From positions 47,839 through 111,838 of the forward strand of contig WHVD01000224.1 in NCBI GenBank assembly GCA_015178975.1: DNA of 64,000 bases. Direction: 5' to 3'. Below the pieces are notes generated by a model that was not told where the DNA came from, did not search any database, and saw nothing but the letters and a program-made list of their open reading frames with translations. Positions 1 to 11,833 of the stretch are shown piece by piece. The DNA is from Hysterangium stoloniferum. Lineage: Eukaryota > Basidiomycota > Agaricomycetes > Hysterangiales > Hysterangiaceae. Made by a program: the position numbers and the translations under genes. Each line of letters begins with the position of its first letter. Within the stretch, counting starts at the first letter, position 1.

Positions 1-80
1 CCTGCCCCGCCTGCCCTCCCTGCCCTGCCCCCCTCCCCGGCCTCCCCGGCCTTCCTGGCCTCCCTGGCCTTCCCCGCAAT
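1..80. repeat. C-rich low-complexity tract
   Basis: Short imperfect pyrimidine-rich units built from ccctgcc, cctcccc and ggcct make up the first 80 bases. No coding signal is seen; it looks like the end of a minisatellite whose left part lies outside the window. Confidence 0.7.
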
Positions 81-1190
81 GCCTCACTCGAGTAGGGCTA
101 CCCCGGTAAATGTCATTGCTCTCTTTGCCGAGAGCAACTGACCCCCTCATGGTTTCCTTGGTAGGTCGAAAAGTTTACTACCGGACGAATGTAGCTGATT
201 CCAGCTTATTTTCAGATTGTATGAAGAAGTATTATTCACGGACTATTCTTTTAATATCTCTCCCCTTGATATGAACATTCTTTCACCGTGTTTTTCCTTC
301 CACGGAACCTGCTTGTGATGTCGCTCCCACCTTCCCCGCTTCCCTTCATACGCTTGCCCATTTACTAGTAGAATCTGATGATGTAGTGTAGCGTTTTGTC
401 AAATTTGAAACCCCATGTTGAGTAAAAATCCCAGCCGTCATGTCGCCTGTCGGTTATTATGGCATGTGAAGGGAGACATATTCAGGGAATTTTGGAACTC
501 TGCAGGCCATACAGCATCTAATTTCATAATGACTGAAATATGGTGTGTTTTTCACTTCCCTGCAGCCAATCGTTGTTCCGTGACAAGTCATGTAATTTCA
601 AAATTATTGACATGATGGGATTTTTTTTTGGGCTTGAGTTCACTGCAGCCTAATATTATGTAGTTCTAGATAGGGGTTTAACATTGCATGCAATATGATA
701 ATGTATACAGTAGATACTGCAACCCATCGGTGACAGCCTAAAGTGAGGGTAATAGAGCACTCAGCCGCTGTCTCGCCATTAGCCCCGTCTGCTGCAATTC
801 TCCCATCATGTCCTTGGCAAGAACCAACCACATTGCGTGGTAAAGAAAAGGCAGATCATGTCACCATTAACAACCAACACTATCCAGGTGGCCGCCCGCC
901 TCCCGAGAAGTCTGTATTGGACACGGGAACTCAACCAGAGTGCACCATTGCAACTATGTAAGAGTAATATAGTTAACTGATACCTCCAGCATTGGGAGAT
1001 TTAACAGCGAAAATTGAGCGGAAGTCATATCCATTACTGAAAGAGTTAGAAATATCACAAGTTCCATCTCATCCATCTTTATTCTTCATCCAAAGGCATA
1101 AGTGACATCGCTACAACGCCATATGTCAGTAGCACATCATGGTATTTTTCATGCTACTCGATAAACTTATTGATAAGATCATGCGTGTCG
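81..1190. other. Gene-free stretch, including upstream region of the first K copy
   Basis: No supported gene. The 3' part, from about 900, resembles the spacers before other K copies (near 6.65-6.95 kb and 42.3-42.65 kb): both have a phrase like gtgtaaaagtaata, then a purine-rich block and the block containing acaacgccatatgtcag. The first 800 bases match nothing else I could see in the window. Confidence 0.5.
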
Positions 1191-1623
1191 TCTTTTAATG
1201 ACGAATGATGAATCTAATCCATTGTATTCCAGCAGTTCCACTACGGAAAAAGTCTAGACCGTGATTACGGCCATTGAATATGAATGTGTCGTTGGTGGGA
1301 TCAACACTGCATTTCCCCTACCAATCCGGCGCACCATCCCAAGGCACAGCCAATAACAAATACAGCGCCTCGACGTGCCAAAGAGCAACTATGACAAACC
1401 ATTGAAATAATCGTGCGGCTTTTTTTTTAATGACGAATGATCTATCTATCCATTAAATTCCAGAAGTTCCACTACGGACAAAGTCCACACCATAATTACG
1501 GCCTTTGAATTTACGTGTGTCGCTGTTGGGATGAACACTGCATTTCCCCTACTGACCCGGCGCTCCATCCCAGGGCACAGCCAACAGCAAATACAGCGCC
1601 TCGACGTACCAAAGAGCGACTAT
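1191..1623 (+). repeat. Direct duplication of the K upstream region (two copies of about 200 bp)
   Basis: Bases 1191-1391 and 1423-1623 are near copies. Each starts with a T-rich run and taatgacgaatgat and continues through ccagcagttccactac (or ccagaagttccactac), cactgcatttcccctac and gcgcctcgacgt. Single copies of the same block precede the MLKL-like exon at 42.7, 50.06, 56.24 and 57.1 kb, so this is probably the promoter and 5' UTR region of gene K. The second copy lies directly upstream of the ATG at 1659. Confidence 0.7.
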
Positions 1624-1658
1624 CCCTCACCATCTACTAAGATCATAGATCATCACTC

Positions 1659-2407
1659 ATGGACATTGCAGCAATTGTTGTCAAAGTCGCTGGCGATGCC
1701 GTTCCAGTACCTGGCTTAAAGAGTGCAGCAATCCTTGTTTTGGAGAGTATGAACGCTATAAAGGTGGGTCGTCTGCATCAACACTAGTTTAAGAGTTGAT
1801 GTGGATGATGATTCACAATCACCAGGCAAGCGGGGAGCAAAACGAGAGGTTGAATCAGCTTGTCCAAACCACTGGACGTCGCCTCGTCGCTTTCCACAAT
1901 CAGCTGAGGGGGAAGTGGGAGAATATTCCGGACAATTTCAAAACCATATTGGACGATTATCAGAAGTGAGAACGCGGGACTCACTGAGTAACCGTACCTG
2001 ACGAATAAATTGTTTTTTTTTTCAGTGCACTTGAGGATGTTCTTGCGCTTGCAAGGTCATACAAACCAATCCAAGGTCTTAAATCACACGTTTCTTGGAT
2101 GCGACAACGCTACAAGTCTATCGGCAAACTGGAAAGGCGATTGGAAGAAGCGGAGAAAGAGGCCATGGTGCGTACTGAAAGTGACACTCAGAGTCGTTCG
2201 TTACATATTGGCTCTTAGATGTGCATTTTGGTGGATACTTCATTAGCCACCGCTCAACTCGTAGCCGTCGATGATACCAGAATGGACGATACCATCCCCG
2301 ATTCGTTTTCGTCGGCCACGGTCAGAGGAAGAAACGATATTAGTGAACACGTACGCCCGTTCTGTCATCTGAAAGATCATGCCCGTGGGCTTATAGTAAT
2401 GATATAG
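1659..2407 (+). CDS. K1 5' part: MLKL/HeLo-like N-terminal domain, spliced, truncated
   Basis: Four exons can be read: 1659-1763, 1826-1965, 2026-2167 and 2219-2407, separated by GT-AG introns of 50-62 nt (second acceptor T10 CAG). The exons join in frame to about 191 residues. The protein starts MDIAAIVVKVAGDAVPVPGL, a hydrophobic opening with the VPVPGLK signature of basidiomycete MLKL_NTD-type four-helix bundles, followed by charged amphipathic helices ending LERRLEEAEKEAM. In known proteins this bundle is a membrane-targeting cell-death or adaptor module, usually in front of a kinase or NACHT domain. Exon 4 meets a TAG where the 24-kb copy continues (MRQYLVDRR), so this copy is cut off before the kinase-like part. 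Domain naming is by pattern only. Confidence 0.55.
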
Positions 2408-4700
2408 TGTTTGTTCATAGAAGGAATTTCCAAGTGTTGCGCACCATATCGATCGCGCACCATAATGATTATGACGATGAAAAGGCAGAACACCATCCGG
2501 TCGCCTTGCGGTGGAATGTCAAACTTTGTGAAGCAAAGGCTGAAAGTGACGGTAAGTCGGTATTGGTCAAAATGTACGAAGGCGGGAGACCCACCTGGGA
2601 TTTGAGACACAAACAGGTACGAGTTCTGCTTTGGCTGGTGTGGATTTAAAAAACTATTTGCAACGTATCACACTTTTGATATAGTTTCAACGGGACCTCA
2701 CTTCCTATCAAGGTGTGTGGTAAGGATGTCACACATCAGATTAAATAACCCAAGTAGTCCAATCACATTTATGTCCAGGGACGCCAGCATTGCTGAGTTC
2801 TTGGGCTACAGTAACGCTCAAGACAATGTACTATTCCAATTTTTCCGTAATCCGGGCCCTGAACCTGAGGACGCATGCAATTGGCTCGAACGCACTAGAT
2901 TATCCGGTCCGAGAGAAACCATTTTGGGACTAGGGGACATGGTGAATGAAATTACTCCTGATATTTACAAGCTAACACGATGTTTTAGAGGGATTCTTAC
3001 AATGTGACGTACTTGGATACCTTCTCTCCGCAAATACTGACGTGACAATGTGACATTAGGAATTAGTTGATTTCTGTTTAAACAACAAAATTTTTATTTA
3101 CCGGCTTGTTCGTTAATTCGACTGACATCTGTTGAAATATATAGTCCCTAAGATGAACTCAGTCTCGTATAAGTATAACGGACTATTATAATGTGTACCT
3201 AAGATGAACTATTGTATACAGTAAGCGCATATACTAAGAAAAAAAGATCGTTCTGTGCTCACCTCAGTCTCGTATAAGTATAACGGACTGAGGTTACGCT
3301 ATGTAGGTTATCCCTTTATATATTCTACATAAACAAAAAGGACCATGTGCTCGTATGTGAGACATGTGGATGAGTGGAGCCTGATCGTGACGACCGGTCA
3401 TGTTGTTACCACACCGGTATCACCGTTATTCAGATGGTCCCCAAATATGTTGACCCTGCCACATACATGCGGTGCCTTTTGTCTTCAAAACATCAGATGT
3501 CAAGGATAACTTTGTCTATTCAGTTTTCAGGTCCCGGTGATTCAATTGTCACTGTCACAGACTGTCCTGCCAATCGCCGTCATCTGAAGCTTGTGTTTAC
3601 CGGAACACTGGTCAGCTGTGGCCCGTCCGGGTACTATGGGAGGTGGCATCCCAGTATTTATCCCGGTCACTCTAGGATCAATCCATCATCACCGGACTCC
3701 ATCGTAACCTTATTCATGTCCCAAGTGGATTCATGGTGTCTTGGCACGGCTTTAATGGATCAACAACTTCGAAGCTCGCACACCATTCATCAATTGGCCA
3801 ATAAACTACTGCACTTCGGGTTTCTGGAACCAATGAGAGGCCTTATCGAGGATGGAGATCTGGGGTCGATCGCTTTGTGGGACGTGGGTTATCGGGATAA
3901 AGTTACAGGCGATTTTGTAATGTGTGGGAATGTGCATGAGTGGTTCTCTGACACTCTCGGTATAGAACCCCTAGTCGAGGTTACTGTTCGCTGCGGCAAC
4001 CATAGGTTTATATATTTAGACGAGGGTGAGAGTCTAACAATACGAGGTGGAAAGCCAATGAGAAGGTATTTTTGGAGCTAGCACACTGACCCGATCGTTG
4101 CTCAGTTTTCTGCCGCGTAGATATACCTATGATATTGGCGAAGCCACCATCGAAGAGGTCTGCCGGCCCATGGTCAATGTCGGAGGTTTCCGCCCGTCGT
4201 CTGAAGTGCAGAAAGCATGGAGAGCATACGCACCGCTTTACATAGAGGAGAATGGGATCAAGGGTATCCCTCCACATGAATTGATGATCATTAAGTACAA
4301 AAGTCTTTGGAAATGATATTGAACCCATTGTGACAATAGTAACATACTCGGAAACAAGAGTAGTTGTGGAAATGTCTCAGAGTTTGTTAGTTTCACTTCC
4401 CCCTTCATCAATGTCCGAACCTGACAGAGTAATCTAGTCACTCCGGAGAAGTGGAACCGCGTACCATATTCCTGTTTGAATCTACTTCTCCACGTCATAC
4501 TTCTAGCCCCTCGGGGGGACCTGTCCTAGATGTGCAGTTGCGCGCTTCTTATGATGCGGAGCCCAGTGGGATAAATGACCCTGTGCGGCCAGACACGGTA
4601 TTTGAGGGAGACCCGTGAACGTCGATGTTGTCCTTATTGAATAGTATTAACGTTTTGAATAAGGTGGATACGTTATTTTCAGCTACATAGGTGCATATGG
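2408..4700 (+). pseudogene. K1 3' part: kinase-like segment and unrecognised C-terminal region
   Basis: Downstream of the stop the family reading continues in pieces. About 2430-2610 encodes a segment with GKSVLVKMYEGG and RHKQ, which looks like the beta-3 lysine and early alpha-C of a protein kinase N-lobe. About 2780-2970 encodes AEFLGYSNAQDNVLFQFF and an ETILGLGDMVNEI helix. About 3530-4081 encodes the longest exon (LKLVFTGTL, SSPDSIVTLF, DQQLRSSHTIHQLANKLL, ALWDVGYRDK, GGKPMRRYF). 4100-4316 encodes SSEVQKAWRAYAPLYIEENG, and 4470-4690 encodes QLRASYDAEPS. Exons are separated by candidate GT-AG introns; frame changes and a stop at 4079 break it. I do not recognise the C-terminal domains. 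Confidence 0.55.
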
Positions 4701-4859
4701 GAGGAGGATTAAACTCGGACACGGTCAAACCTAGCGAACATTTTCCCGTCACGTCTAGCTATATCATTCTGGGATATAAAAGCTCTTTATTTACTGGAGC
4801 TCTGTACCTCTGCCCATGATTCAATTATAAAAGATGTAAGAATACGTGAATGTTAATTT

Positions 4860-6430
4860 TCAAAAATAATTACAGAAAAAGTAGCTCTTCGCCGTAACTG
4901 TGTAACATCGCGTAACATGTGCTGGAGTCCTGTGTATTGCGCTCATTCTTCGTCCCAGACTTTCTCGCATTCCCAGCCCTCGTCTTTCAGACTCTTTTCA
5001 GAGAGAAGACACACTACAATGCTTGGACAAGGAAGTATGTCCTCCGTTCTTCCAATGGAAATGAGATTTCACTTATTATGCTTACGCCCCAACCACGCGA
5101 TCTAATAGGATCTACTTGAAGGCATCGACGCGTGCCTCCCGTGCTTGGATAGAGACTGTGTGGGGGGCGATGTGACGCGGATGCATGTGCAACTGCAGTG
5201 TGGGATGCTTGGGTATCCGTGTATGTGAAGAGCATGCTGGAACCGAACCCGAAATGAGTGAGTAGGGTGTTTTTTTTCTTCTGTGAGCAGCTGAGTATGA
5301 GCTGGGAAGTTTTGATGATTGAGTTGCTGGCGTTGGTGATAGAACAGTAGCGGACCGCTGCTCAAGAACCTTGCTACTGTCGAGGACACGGAGAAGTACA
5401 ATTATGAGTGTTTGCCGACAGTGAGATATTGGGCTTCTCATGGACAAGGAACGAGGTCATTTATTAACGAGTCGAATCATCCTGAGGCCCGTCATACTCG
5501 TGTAATGTTTTCGAGCCTGTCTCTCCCTGATCCTTTCTCATCCGCGCCTGTTCCTACGCCGAAGAGCCCCCCTTATCCGAGTTTCGATTTTCAGATGCGC
5601 CCAAATAGCGGACTGAATCCGCTCAGGCTGGCTATCACACCTCGCAGCCATTTCCCGTCTCACACACCGGTGTCCCTACCCTCGCCAAAGTGCTGGTTAA
5701 GACCGTGGAACCAATGCCATCGACGATGATCCTCTTGTCCATCCTCGACGCCATTGCCCCATCAAACCCACCATGTTCAAATCCCTCATCGGAAGAGTCC
5801 ACGAAAAATTCTCGATGACGAAACAGCGAGATGCTCAAGAGTTCTTCGCATATATATTCTTAAAGTCCTGCGTCAACACGCTAAACACACGTCCCGGAGT
5901 CGGAGCCTGCTGTCATCTTCTGCTTTGAGGTGGAGGAAGAGTCACGATGTATGTAGTGCAAGGAGGTTTGCGCCATCGTGTGGACGAGCATGATGATTTG
6001 AGCGTGGGTATCCCATCCCGGCTTTAGAGAGGTATTGTATGCGCGGGGGAAGCTGCGTGAGTGCGTAGGGGACAGTATGGGTAACCTGCGATTGAGTATT
6101 CGTTCCCGCGGTGCGAGGTAGGGGTTCCACCGCAGACATGAGTCTTTCATAGTGTCGTCTCAGTACTATAGGCTGATACCGACTAGGTCGTGGATGTGTT
6201 TCCAGACGTGCACGTGTTGCGGCTTTCCCTGATATCTTTGTTGTACATGCGACGGATCTTTACAAAGGTTGGTCAGCGGTGGCTATTCTCCCTTCAACGC
6301 GTGTCATGGACACGGAGGGAGACCATTCCTTGAAGAGTCGAGTCATCCTGAGGTACGTCATACTCACCCAATGGGTTCGAGCCTGTCTTCTCTCAAGGAG
6401 TGACAGGACTCAGAGATCTGGGAAACAGTG
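4860..6430 (+). pseudogene. U1: degraded USP5/UBP14-like ubiquitin hydrolase
   Basis: All parts lie on the plus strand in shifting frames. About 4919-5119 encodes FRYP-like N-terminal sequence (YNAWTRKYVLRSSNGNEIS). About 5115-5235 gives a cysteine/histidine segment resembling a ZnF-UBP relic. ATG 5773 begins MFKSLIGRVHEKF, then QRDAQEFFAYIFLK, matching the USP5 segment MFKALIGKGHPEFS...QQDAQEFF. At about 5920 another frame gives FEVEERVTMYVVQ, matching the FxVEERIQC region of USP5. At about 6200 comes FPDVHVLRLSL. The region where the catalytic GNSCY box should lie (near 5520) is deleted, so this copy cannot be an active peptidase. It sits directly after K1 on the same strand. Confidence 0.7.
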
Positions 6431-6950
6431 GCGACAATTTTACAACAATATCACTGTTTTGTTGGATTTTGCACTTACACTTGGAAATGATGGCGTTATT
6501 TCTATCATCTTCTTTGTTAAATAGTGACTTGTTCTTGAAATTTTTATTGGTCGAAGATTTGGATGCCGAATTTTAGGTATGAAACTTGACTTATACAGGC
6601 TAGCTTGTGTTGAATACACAGAAGCTACTACTGGCTCGCCGGATTGCACCACTCCAATTGTGTAAAAGTAATATTACTGAACTGAGTATATACCTAACAC
6701 CGGTGATCCTGACCTGCTCTCACGACACCAGGTAGTCGTGTTGTAGCAGTGGGAAATTTACCAGAGAAACTTGAGTTGAAGTCATATCCATTCTTTCAAG
6801 GGGTTACAAAGATATCACAAGTTCCATCTCATCCATACGTCTCACGTTTTACCCGATACACAATACTAGCTCCAATTGACAAAGGACAAGGCGAGACAAC
6901 TGATCAGAAGGCACAACTGACCTATCACTACAACGCCGTATGTCAGTTAG
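6431..6950. other. Spacer between U1 and the next K fragment
   Basis: AT-rich DNA with no supported gene. It contains a block (catcactgttttgttgga onward) that recurs near 42.16 kb. The 143-residue frame starting at 6749 runs through this spacer into the K fragment and has no family support of its own. Confidence 0.5.
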
Positions 6951-7515
6951 CACAGATACTTAACTCGTTTTCGTCAGTCACGGGCACAGGCAGAAACAAT
7001 TTTAGTGAACGCGTACGCCCGTTCTGTCACCGCAAAGGTCATGCCCGTGGGCTCGTCTTAATAAGTATTTGGTCGATCGAAGGGACTTGCAACTGCTACG
7101 CATCGCGAACTATAATTATTATGACGATGAACAGGCAGGAAATGATCGGTCGCTTTGCGATGGAATGTCAAACTTTGTGAAGCGAAGACTGAAAGTGACA
7201 GCAAGTCGGTATTGGTCAAAATGTACGAAGGCGGGAGACCCACGTGGGATTTGAGACACAAAAGGGTACGAGCTCTGTTTTGTTTGGATTTCAGACACTA
7301 TTTGCAACATATCACACTTTTAATATAATTTCCACGCAACCTCAATTCCTATCAAGACGTGTGATAAGTGCGACACATCAAATTACATAACCCAAGTAGT
7401 CCAATCACACTTATGTTTAGGGACGCCAGCATTCCCGAGTTCTTAGGCTACAGTAACGCACGAGACAATGTACTTTTCGAAGTTTTCCGTAATCCGGGCT
7501 CTGAACCTGCCTCCT
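6951..7515 (+). pseudogene. K fragment (exon 4 and kinase-like part), 3' truncated
   Basis: The SFSSVTGTGRNNFSERVRPF exon is followed by RRDLQLLR and a frame with the SDSKSVLVKMYEGG equivalent at about 7190-7250. Then comes the AEFLGYSNA segment with PEFLGYSNARDNVLFEVF at about 7430-7490. The copy stops at FRNPGSEP, where the DNA switches to a block (aagattaagtttcggacc) also seen after K fragments at 24.5 and 54.5 kb. No MLKL-like exon precedes it. The shared breakpoint shows the three fragments descend from one truncated ancestor. Confidence 0.6.
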
Positions 7516-8230
7516 CATAGCACGAAGATTAAGTTTCGGACCCGTTTCTTCTTGCTGCGTTCCCAGCCACTGTTCGAAGCAGTCAAGGGTACATTCCAAC
7601 ATCAATAGCTAGTTAATAAATACCCAGAATCAACTCAAACATAAAGATGATTCGTGATATATATTTATACAAGATAGTAAAAAGAGAAGGTAGGAATCAT
7701 GCGTCTCGATTCTCCATGAAACAATAAACATCACAGTCTCACAATCTAGAGTAGTATCTGTTGAGAATGGTTCGACTTTATCTGAGCTCAGATGTTCGGA
7801 ATGAGGTGGCAGTATTTCCCCCATGCGAAGGCTTTGCCGAAACACCGCTTCCTGATCAAATGCTAAGTTGCCGGGACGCGTCGCTGTGTTTGGTTTGTTT
7901 GTTGTTGGTTAGGATTGTTCGAGGCACTTTCGGTCCTGCGTCATGTGCCCCGCGCACGCTGTAGGGGCACGCAAAAGATATTTACCGTTCAAACCTTGCA
8001 AGGTTGTTGAGTGCGGCAGAAGGACTTTTCCATCTCCACCAGAAAATATTGGTGAATAGGCCAGATCATGCAAAACAACAAAGTTAATATATTTTATCTG
8101 AAATCTTCAAATTTATTCCATATACTAGTGCAAGAGACTTTACACCCTCTTCGCTAAATACTTGCCAAAACACAAGCATCATGAATCTTTGATTATTTAA
8201 TCTTATATCAATTAGTTCAGCAGTCCGCTG
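7516..8230. other. Duplicated gene-free block
   Basis: No supported gene. The stretch 7530-7960 is a diverged copy of 54.53-54.91 kb, including the frame NEVAVFPPCEGFAE, which is preserved in both places but does not match a family I know. A shorter match occurs at 24.75-24.93 kb. Confidence 0.45.
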
Positions 8231-8845
8231 GATTTAATTGTAGCGGCAATCAGGGAAATAAGGCGACCCAATGGAATGAGATGAATCACTGGGAAGATGT
8301 AAGGAGCGCTCAGGAAGAATTAAATACCTCATCCACTACCGTGACGTCGCTGAGAATCAGTACCGAATCTAGTTTGTGGCAAATCTACTGCCTGATCTGC
8401 TCCCCGATTACACTATGGAATCTGTAGAACTCATCCAGGGCCGGAGTTACGGTGGTGATTTTCACTTCCCTTCGATGAGCTGGTATCCTGTCGATGGGGT
8501 AAAAGGTTATAGGCGTAACAATTATGTCATGAGAAAATTTCGAAACTTCTATGGTATTCGCTAGGAGTCGGCATCCCATCCCGCATGGTGTGGTATATTA
8601 TCGCTTAAATACATATTCTAGCCACAAGCATGAATAAGCAAAATTGGTTTAACTTACGCTATTCTGAACACGGTCCATCCTGTTTATGGAGGCATTAGAG
8701 GGTGAAGTCAATACACGGAACGGTGAAGATACTGGGAAAATGGAGTGAAAAAGCGTACAGAATGAGGAAAGTGACCCTGAAAAAACATGACGGACATACC
8801 CAACGAAGTAAATGAGACTAGACAGCTGGTTTTTAAGACCATGCT
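8231..8845 (-). pseudogene. Remnant of a minus-strand multi-span membrane protein gene
   Basis: This is a diverged copy of the sequence at 24.93-25.51 kb and 54.94-55.67 kb. On the minus strand at about 8770-8850 it encodes SSLIYFVGYVRHVFSGS, a hydrophobic helix-like piece corresponding to the late membrane segments of the better preserved copy at 25-26 kb. It ends at about 8846, where the sequence turns abruptly into the HEAT-repeat array. Confidence 0.45.
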
Positions 8846-9757
8846 GCGCCATTGCGCCTGCCATTCTCGACATTGTTGCTTTATTCCAAGACTTTTACGT
8901 TAACGTTCGATTTAGCGCATTCTCGGTCCTGGGGAAGCTTTCAGAGCAAGGTGCCGTGTGTGATAATGCGATGGGAATCCAGCTGACATTTGACCACAGC
9001 CGAATTTCGAGCTGCCATTGCGGGTGTCATTCCTGCCATTGTTGCACTATTGAAGGACTCTCACTGGCGCGTTCTAACTAGCACATTATCGGTCCTGGGG
9101 ATGCTTTCAGAGCAAGGTGCGGCGCGTGAGAATGGGATGGGAATCCAGCTGACATTTGACCACAGCCGAATTTTGCCCACCATTGTTGCACTGTTGAGGG
9201 ACTCTGATTCTGACGTTCCATCAAGCGCAGTATGGGTCCTAGGGAAGTATTCAGAGAAAGGTGCGGTGTGTGTTAATGAGATCAGAATCCAGCTCACCTT
9301 TGACCACAGCCGAATTTAGAGCCGCCATTGCGGGTGTCATCCCCGCCATTGTTGTGCTGTTTAAACAGTCTGACTCTGACGTTCGATCAAGCGCTGTATC
9401 GGTCCTGGGGAAGGTGTCAGAACAGGGTGCGGTGTGTCATAATTGGACGGGAGGCCAAGTGACATTTGACCACAGCCGAATTTCGAGCCGCCATTGCGGA
9501 AGTCATGCCCACCATTGTTGCACTGTTGAAGGACTCTGACTCTGACTTTCGATAACGCGCATTATCGGTCCTGGGGAAGGTTCCAGAGCAAGGTACGGTG
9601 TGTAAAATGCGGTGGGAATCCAGCTGATATTTGAAAACAGCCGAATTTCGAGCTGCCATTGCGCCTGATATCCCCACCATTGTTGCACTGTTGAAGGATT
9701 CTGACAACAACGTTCGATCAAGCGCATCATCGGCCCTGGTGAATTTTTCAGAACAGG
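8846..9757 (+). pseudogene. HEAT-repeat gene array, first block (repeat exons 1-6)
   Basis: Six HEAT-type repeats are each encoded by one exon. The standard exon is 117 nt (39 residues, pattern AEFRAAIAxVIPxIVALLKD then SDSDVRSSAVSVLGKxSEQ), flanked by phase-1 introns of 48-50 nt starting GTGCGG-like and ending TTTGACCACAG. Exons: up to 8950 (start lost at the junction), 9000-9116, 9166-9260, 9310-9426, 9476-9592 and 9641-9757. Exon 3 has lost 22 nt, and exon 5 has TAA where other repeats have an R-S-S codon, so the gene is broken. HEAT repeats form helical solenoids for protein binding; no partner or function can be inferred here. Confidence 0.75.
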
Positions 9758-10325
9758 GTAATCCAATAAATGTTGTTGCAGGATTTGTCCTAAGTCTCCA
9801 TAGAGGAGTTTCTCCCTCTTGTCAGGGCTGCCATATGTGCGGCGGTAGGACTGTCCGACAAAACCCAACCAACGCTGCCTGAGTCACTTTCAATTCCACT
9901 TCAACGCATTCCAACTCCCTCCTCTTTTCCATCTCGTTCTGATCGGTTTCGCGATAATCCAGCAAATGTGCCCCATATACGAGACCTCTCCGGATTGCCT
10001 ACCAGTCGCATGTCGTCAGCTGTGGATCTCTTACATAGTACTGATTGTATTTCACGTCATGAAGCCATCCGGATAATTCATTGCGTAACAATTACTGGTA
10101 TGTGAAGAGAGGTCATATATTCTCCATCGACTGATTTCCATACTACTTTAAAGCCCGGAATTTTTCCCTTCCCTTATCCAGATTCGACCTCAGAGAGCAA
10201 AAAGGAAAGTTCGCTCTGATAGCGATGGTCGATGCTCTGCATATATTTGGTATGTGCACCAATTCCCGTCAACCGCCAGGATTCATGGACTTGCAGACGC
10301 TTTTGGAACCGCCGTTACCCGTGCC
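9758..10325 (+). other. Non-repeat insert within the HEAT array
   Basis: Between repeat exons 6 and 7 the periodicity stops for about 570 bp. I see fragments such as PEFRPQREQKGKFALIAM and a short ATG frame near 10,286 (MDLQTLLE) just before the array resumes. These could be the original 5' end of a second HEAT gene, so the array may be two genes or a gene and its tandem copy. No domain is recognised. Confidence 0.35.
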
Positions 10326-11160
10326 ATTTTCGAGATTGTTGCACTGTTGAAGGACTCTGACTGGCGTTCGATCAAGCGCAGTATCGGTCCTGGGGAAGGT
10401 TTCAGAGCAAGGTGCGGTGATTATGGGATGGGAAAGCTGACATTTGACCACAGCCGAATTTCAAGGCGCCATTGCGCCTGCCATCCCGCCATTGTTACAC
10501 TGTTGAAGGACTCTGACTCTGACGTTCGATCAAGCGTAGTATCCGTGTTGGGGAAGGTTTCAGAGCAAGGTGTGGTGTAGTAATGGGATGGGAATCCAGC
10601 TGAATTTGACCACAGCCGAATTTCGAGCCGCAATTGCGACCGCCATTCCCCATATTGTTGCACTATTGCAGGACTATTGCGACGACGTTCGATCAAGCAC
10701 ATTATCTGTCCTGGAGAAGGTTTCAGAGCAAAGTACGGTGTGTGATAATGGGATGGGAATGCAGCTAACATTTGACCACAGCCGAATTTCGGGCGCCATT
10801 GTGGATGTTATTCCCGCCACTGTTGCACTGTTGAGGGACTCTGGCTGGCGCATTCGATCAAGTACGGTATTGGTCCTGGGGAAGCTTTCAGTGCAAGGTG
10901 CAGTGTGATAATCGGATAAGAATCCAGCTGACATTTGACCACAGCCGAATTTCGAGCCGCCATTGCGCCTGCCATTCCTGATATTATTGCATGGTTGAAG
11001 GACTTTGACTCTGACGTTCGATCAAGCGCAGTATCGGTCCTGGGGAAGGTTTTAGAGCAAGGTGCGGTGTGTGATAATGGAATGGGAATCTAGCTGACAT
11101 CTGACCACAGCCGAATTTCGACCCGCCATTGTTGCACTGTTGAAGGACTCTGGCTGGGTT
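10326..11160 (+). pseudogene. HEAT-repeat gene array, second block (repeat exons 7-12)
   Basis: The same exon-intron unit continues: exon 7 ends at 10,411, then 10454-10569, 10616-10732, 10782-10897, 10945-11061, and a truncated exon from 11,111. Three exons keep the full 117 nt. Exons 8 and 10 have lost one base and shift frame. The last loses its middle and runs into unrelated sequence after about 11,150. Introns are 40-50 nt and keep the TTTGACCACAG acceptor block almost unchanged, so intron conservation equals or exceeds exon conservation. This points to recent tandem duplication of whole exon-intron units. Confidence 0.75.
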
Positions 11161-11252
11161 GCCTTTTGAGAATGGATAAAGTCTGATGAGTCTAACAGGA
11201 GTGCAACCGGTAAGTGACAACATAGCAGTCAACAAATAAGAGACACCGCCAC

Positions 11253-11833
11253 TCACACATCACGGTAACAAACCGAATACAAGGAGCATGTCATGTCACT
11301 CACGGGAAGCCAACCGAATAATCCTGCAGCCTCCTCCAGGTTCAACTTGAGGTGTGCAAATAGCTTTAATCCGTTGAAATCTGGGAGCTGGTAGCTAAGC
11401 GATATAGACATATCGGTCAGTATATCCAACACCTTGAACTGGGTATCCATGACGTCGTGATGAAGGATGACTGATAATGATGTTTGCGAGGCGGTGTTGA
11501 CATTGGTGCTGTGGCAGTAATGTGAGTATGGGGGAGGAGGTGGGGATGGGAGAAAGAAGGGTAGATACACGTACTGAGCATTTGAGATGTTGCCTTTGAA
11601 AATCCAAGTAGAAAGGTAAATAATGCCAGGAACCATGGATAGCATGAAGTTCAACTGTGTCTCATCAACAGACGCAGGAACACTGATGGGAGTATTAAGG
11701 CGGTCAGAGTGATCCCGCTTAGGACCACGATGGGTCTGGTGGCTTCATTGTTTTGGAAGTGTTGTTCACGCTGCCGCCACATTAATGCTGTTAGAACCAA
11801 TGCAGCCTGTTTTAATGCCTCGTATACTTGCAT
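11253..11833 (-). pseudogene. Minus-strand membrane-protein fragment, family unknown
   Basis: Reading from 11,833 downward, an ATG frame (MQVYEALKQAALVLTALMWR) includes a hydrophobic stretch VVLSGITLTALILPSVFLRLL. After a likely intron it continues with NFMLSMVPGIIYLSTWIF, a second hydrophobic helix. A donor-like GTACGTG follows GNISNAQ, and more sequence (FKVLDILTDMSISLS) can be read downstream. Two membrane spans are plausible. I cannot place the family, and no complete gene is present. Confidence 0.35.

Noticed and set aside
5102..5447. Minus-strand open frames of about 100 residues that recur in the same place in U1, U3, U4, U5, U7 and U8
   Set aside because: They are antisense to the ZnF-like part of the USP copies and are repeated only because that DNA is repeated; no start context, introns or domain support them.
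9061..9868. Minus-strand frames across the HEAT array
   Set aside because: They repeat with the 166-bp unit but run through both exon and intron; only the plus-strand reading gives a recognised helical repeat and splice-phase logic.
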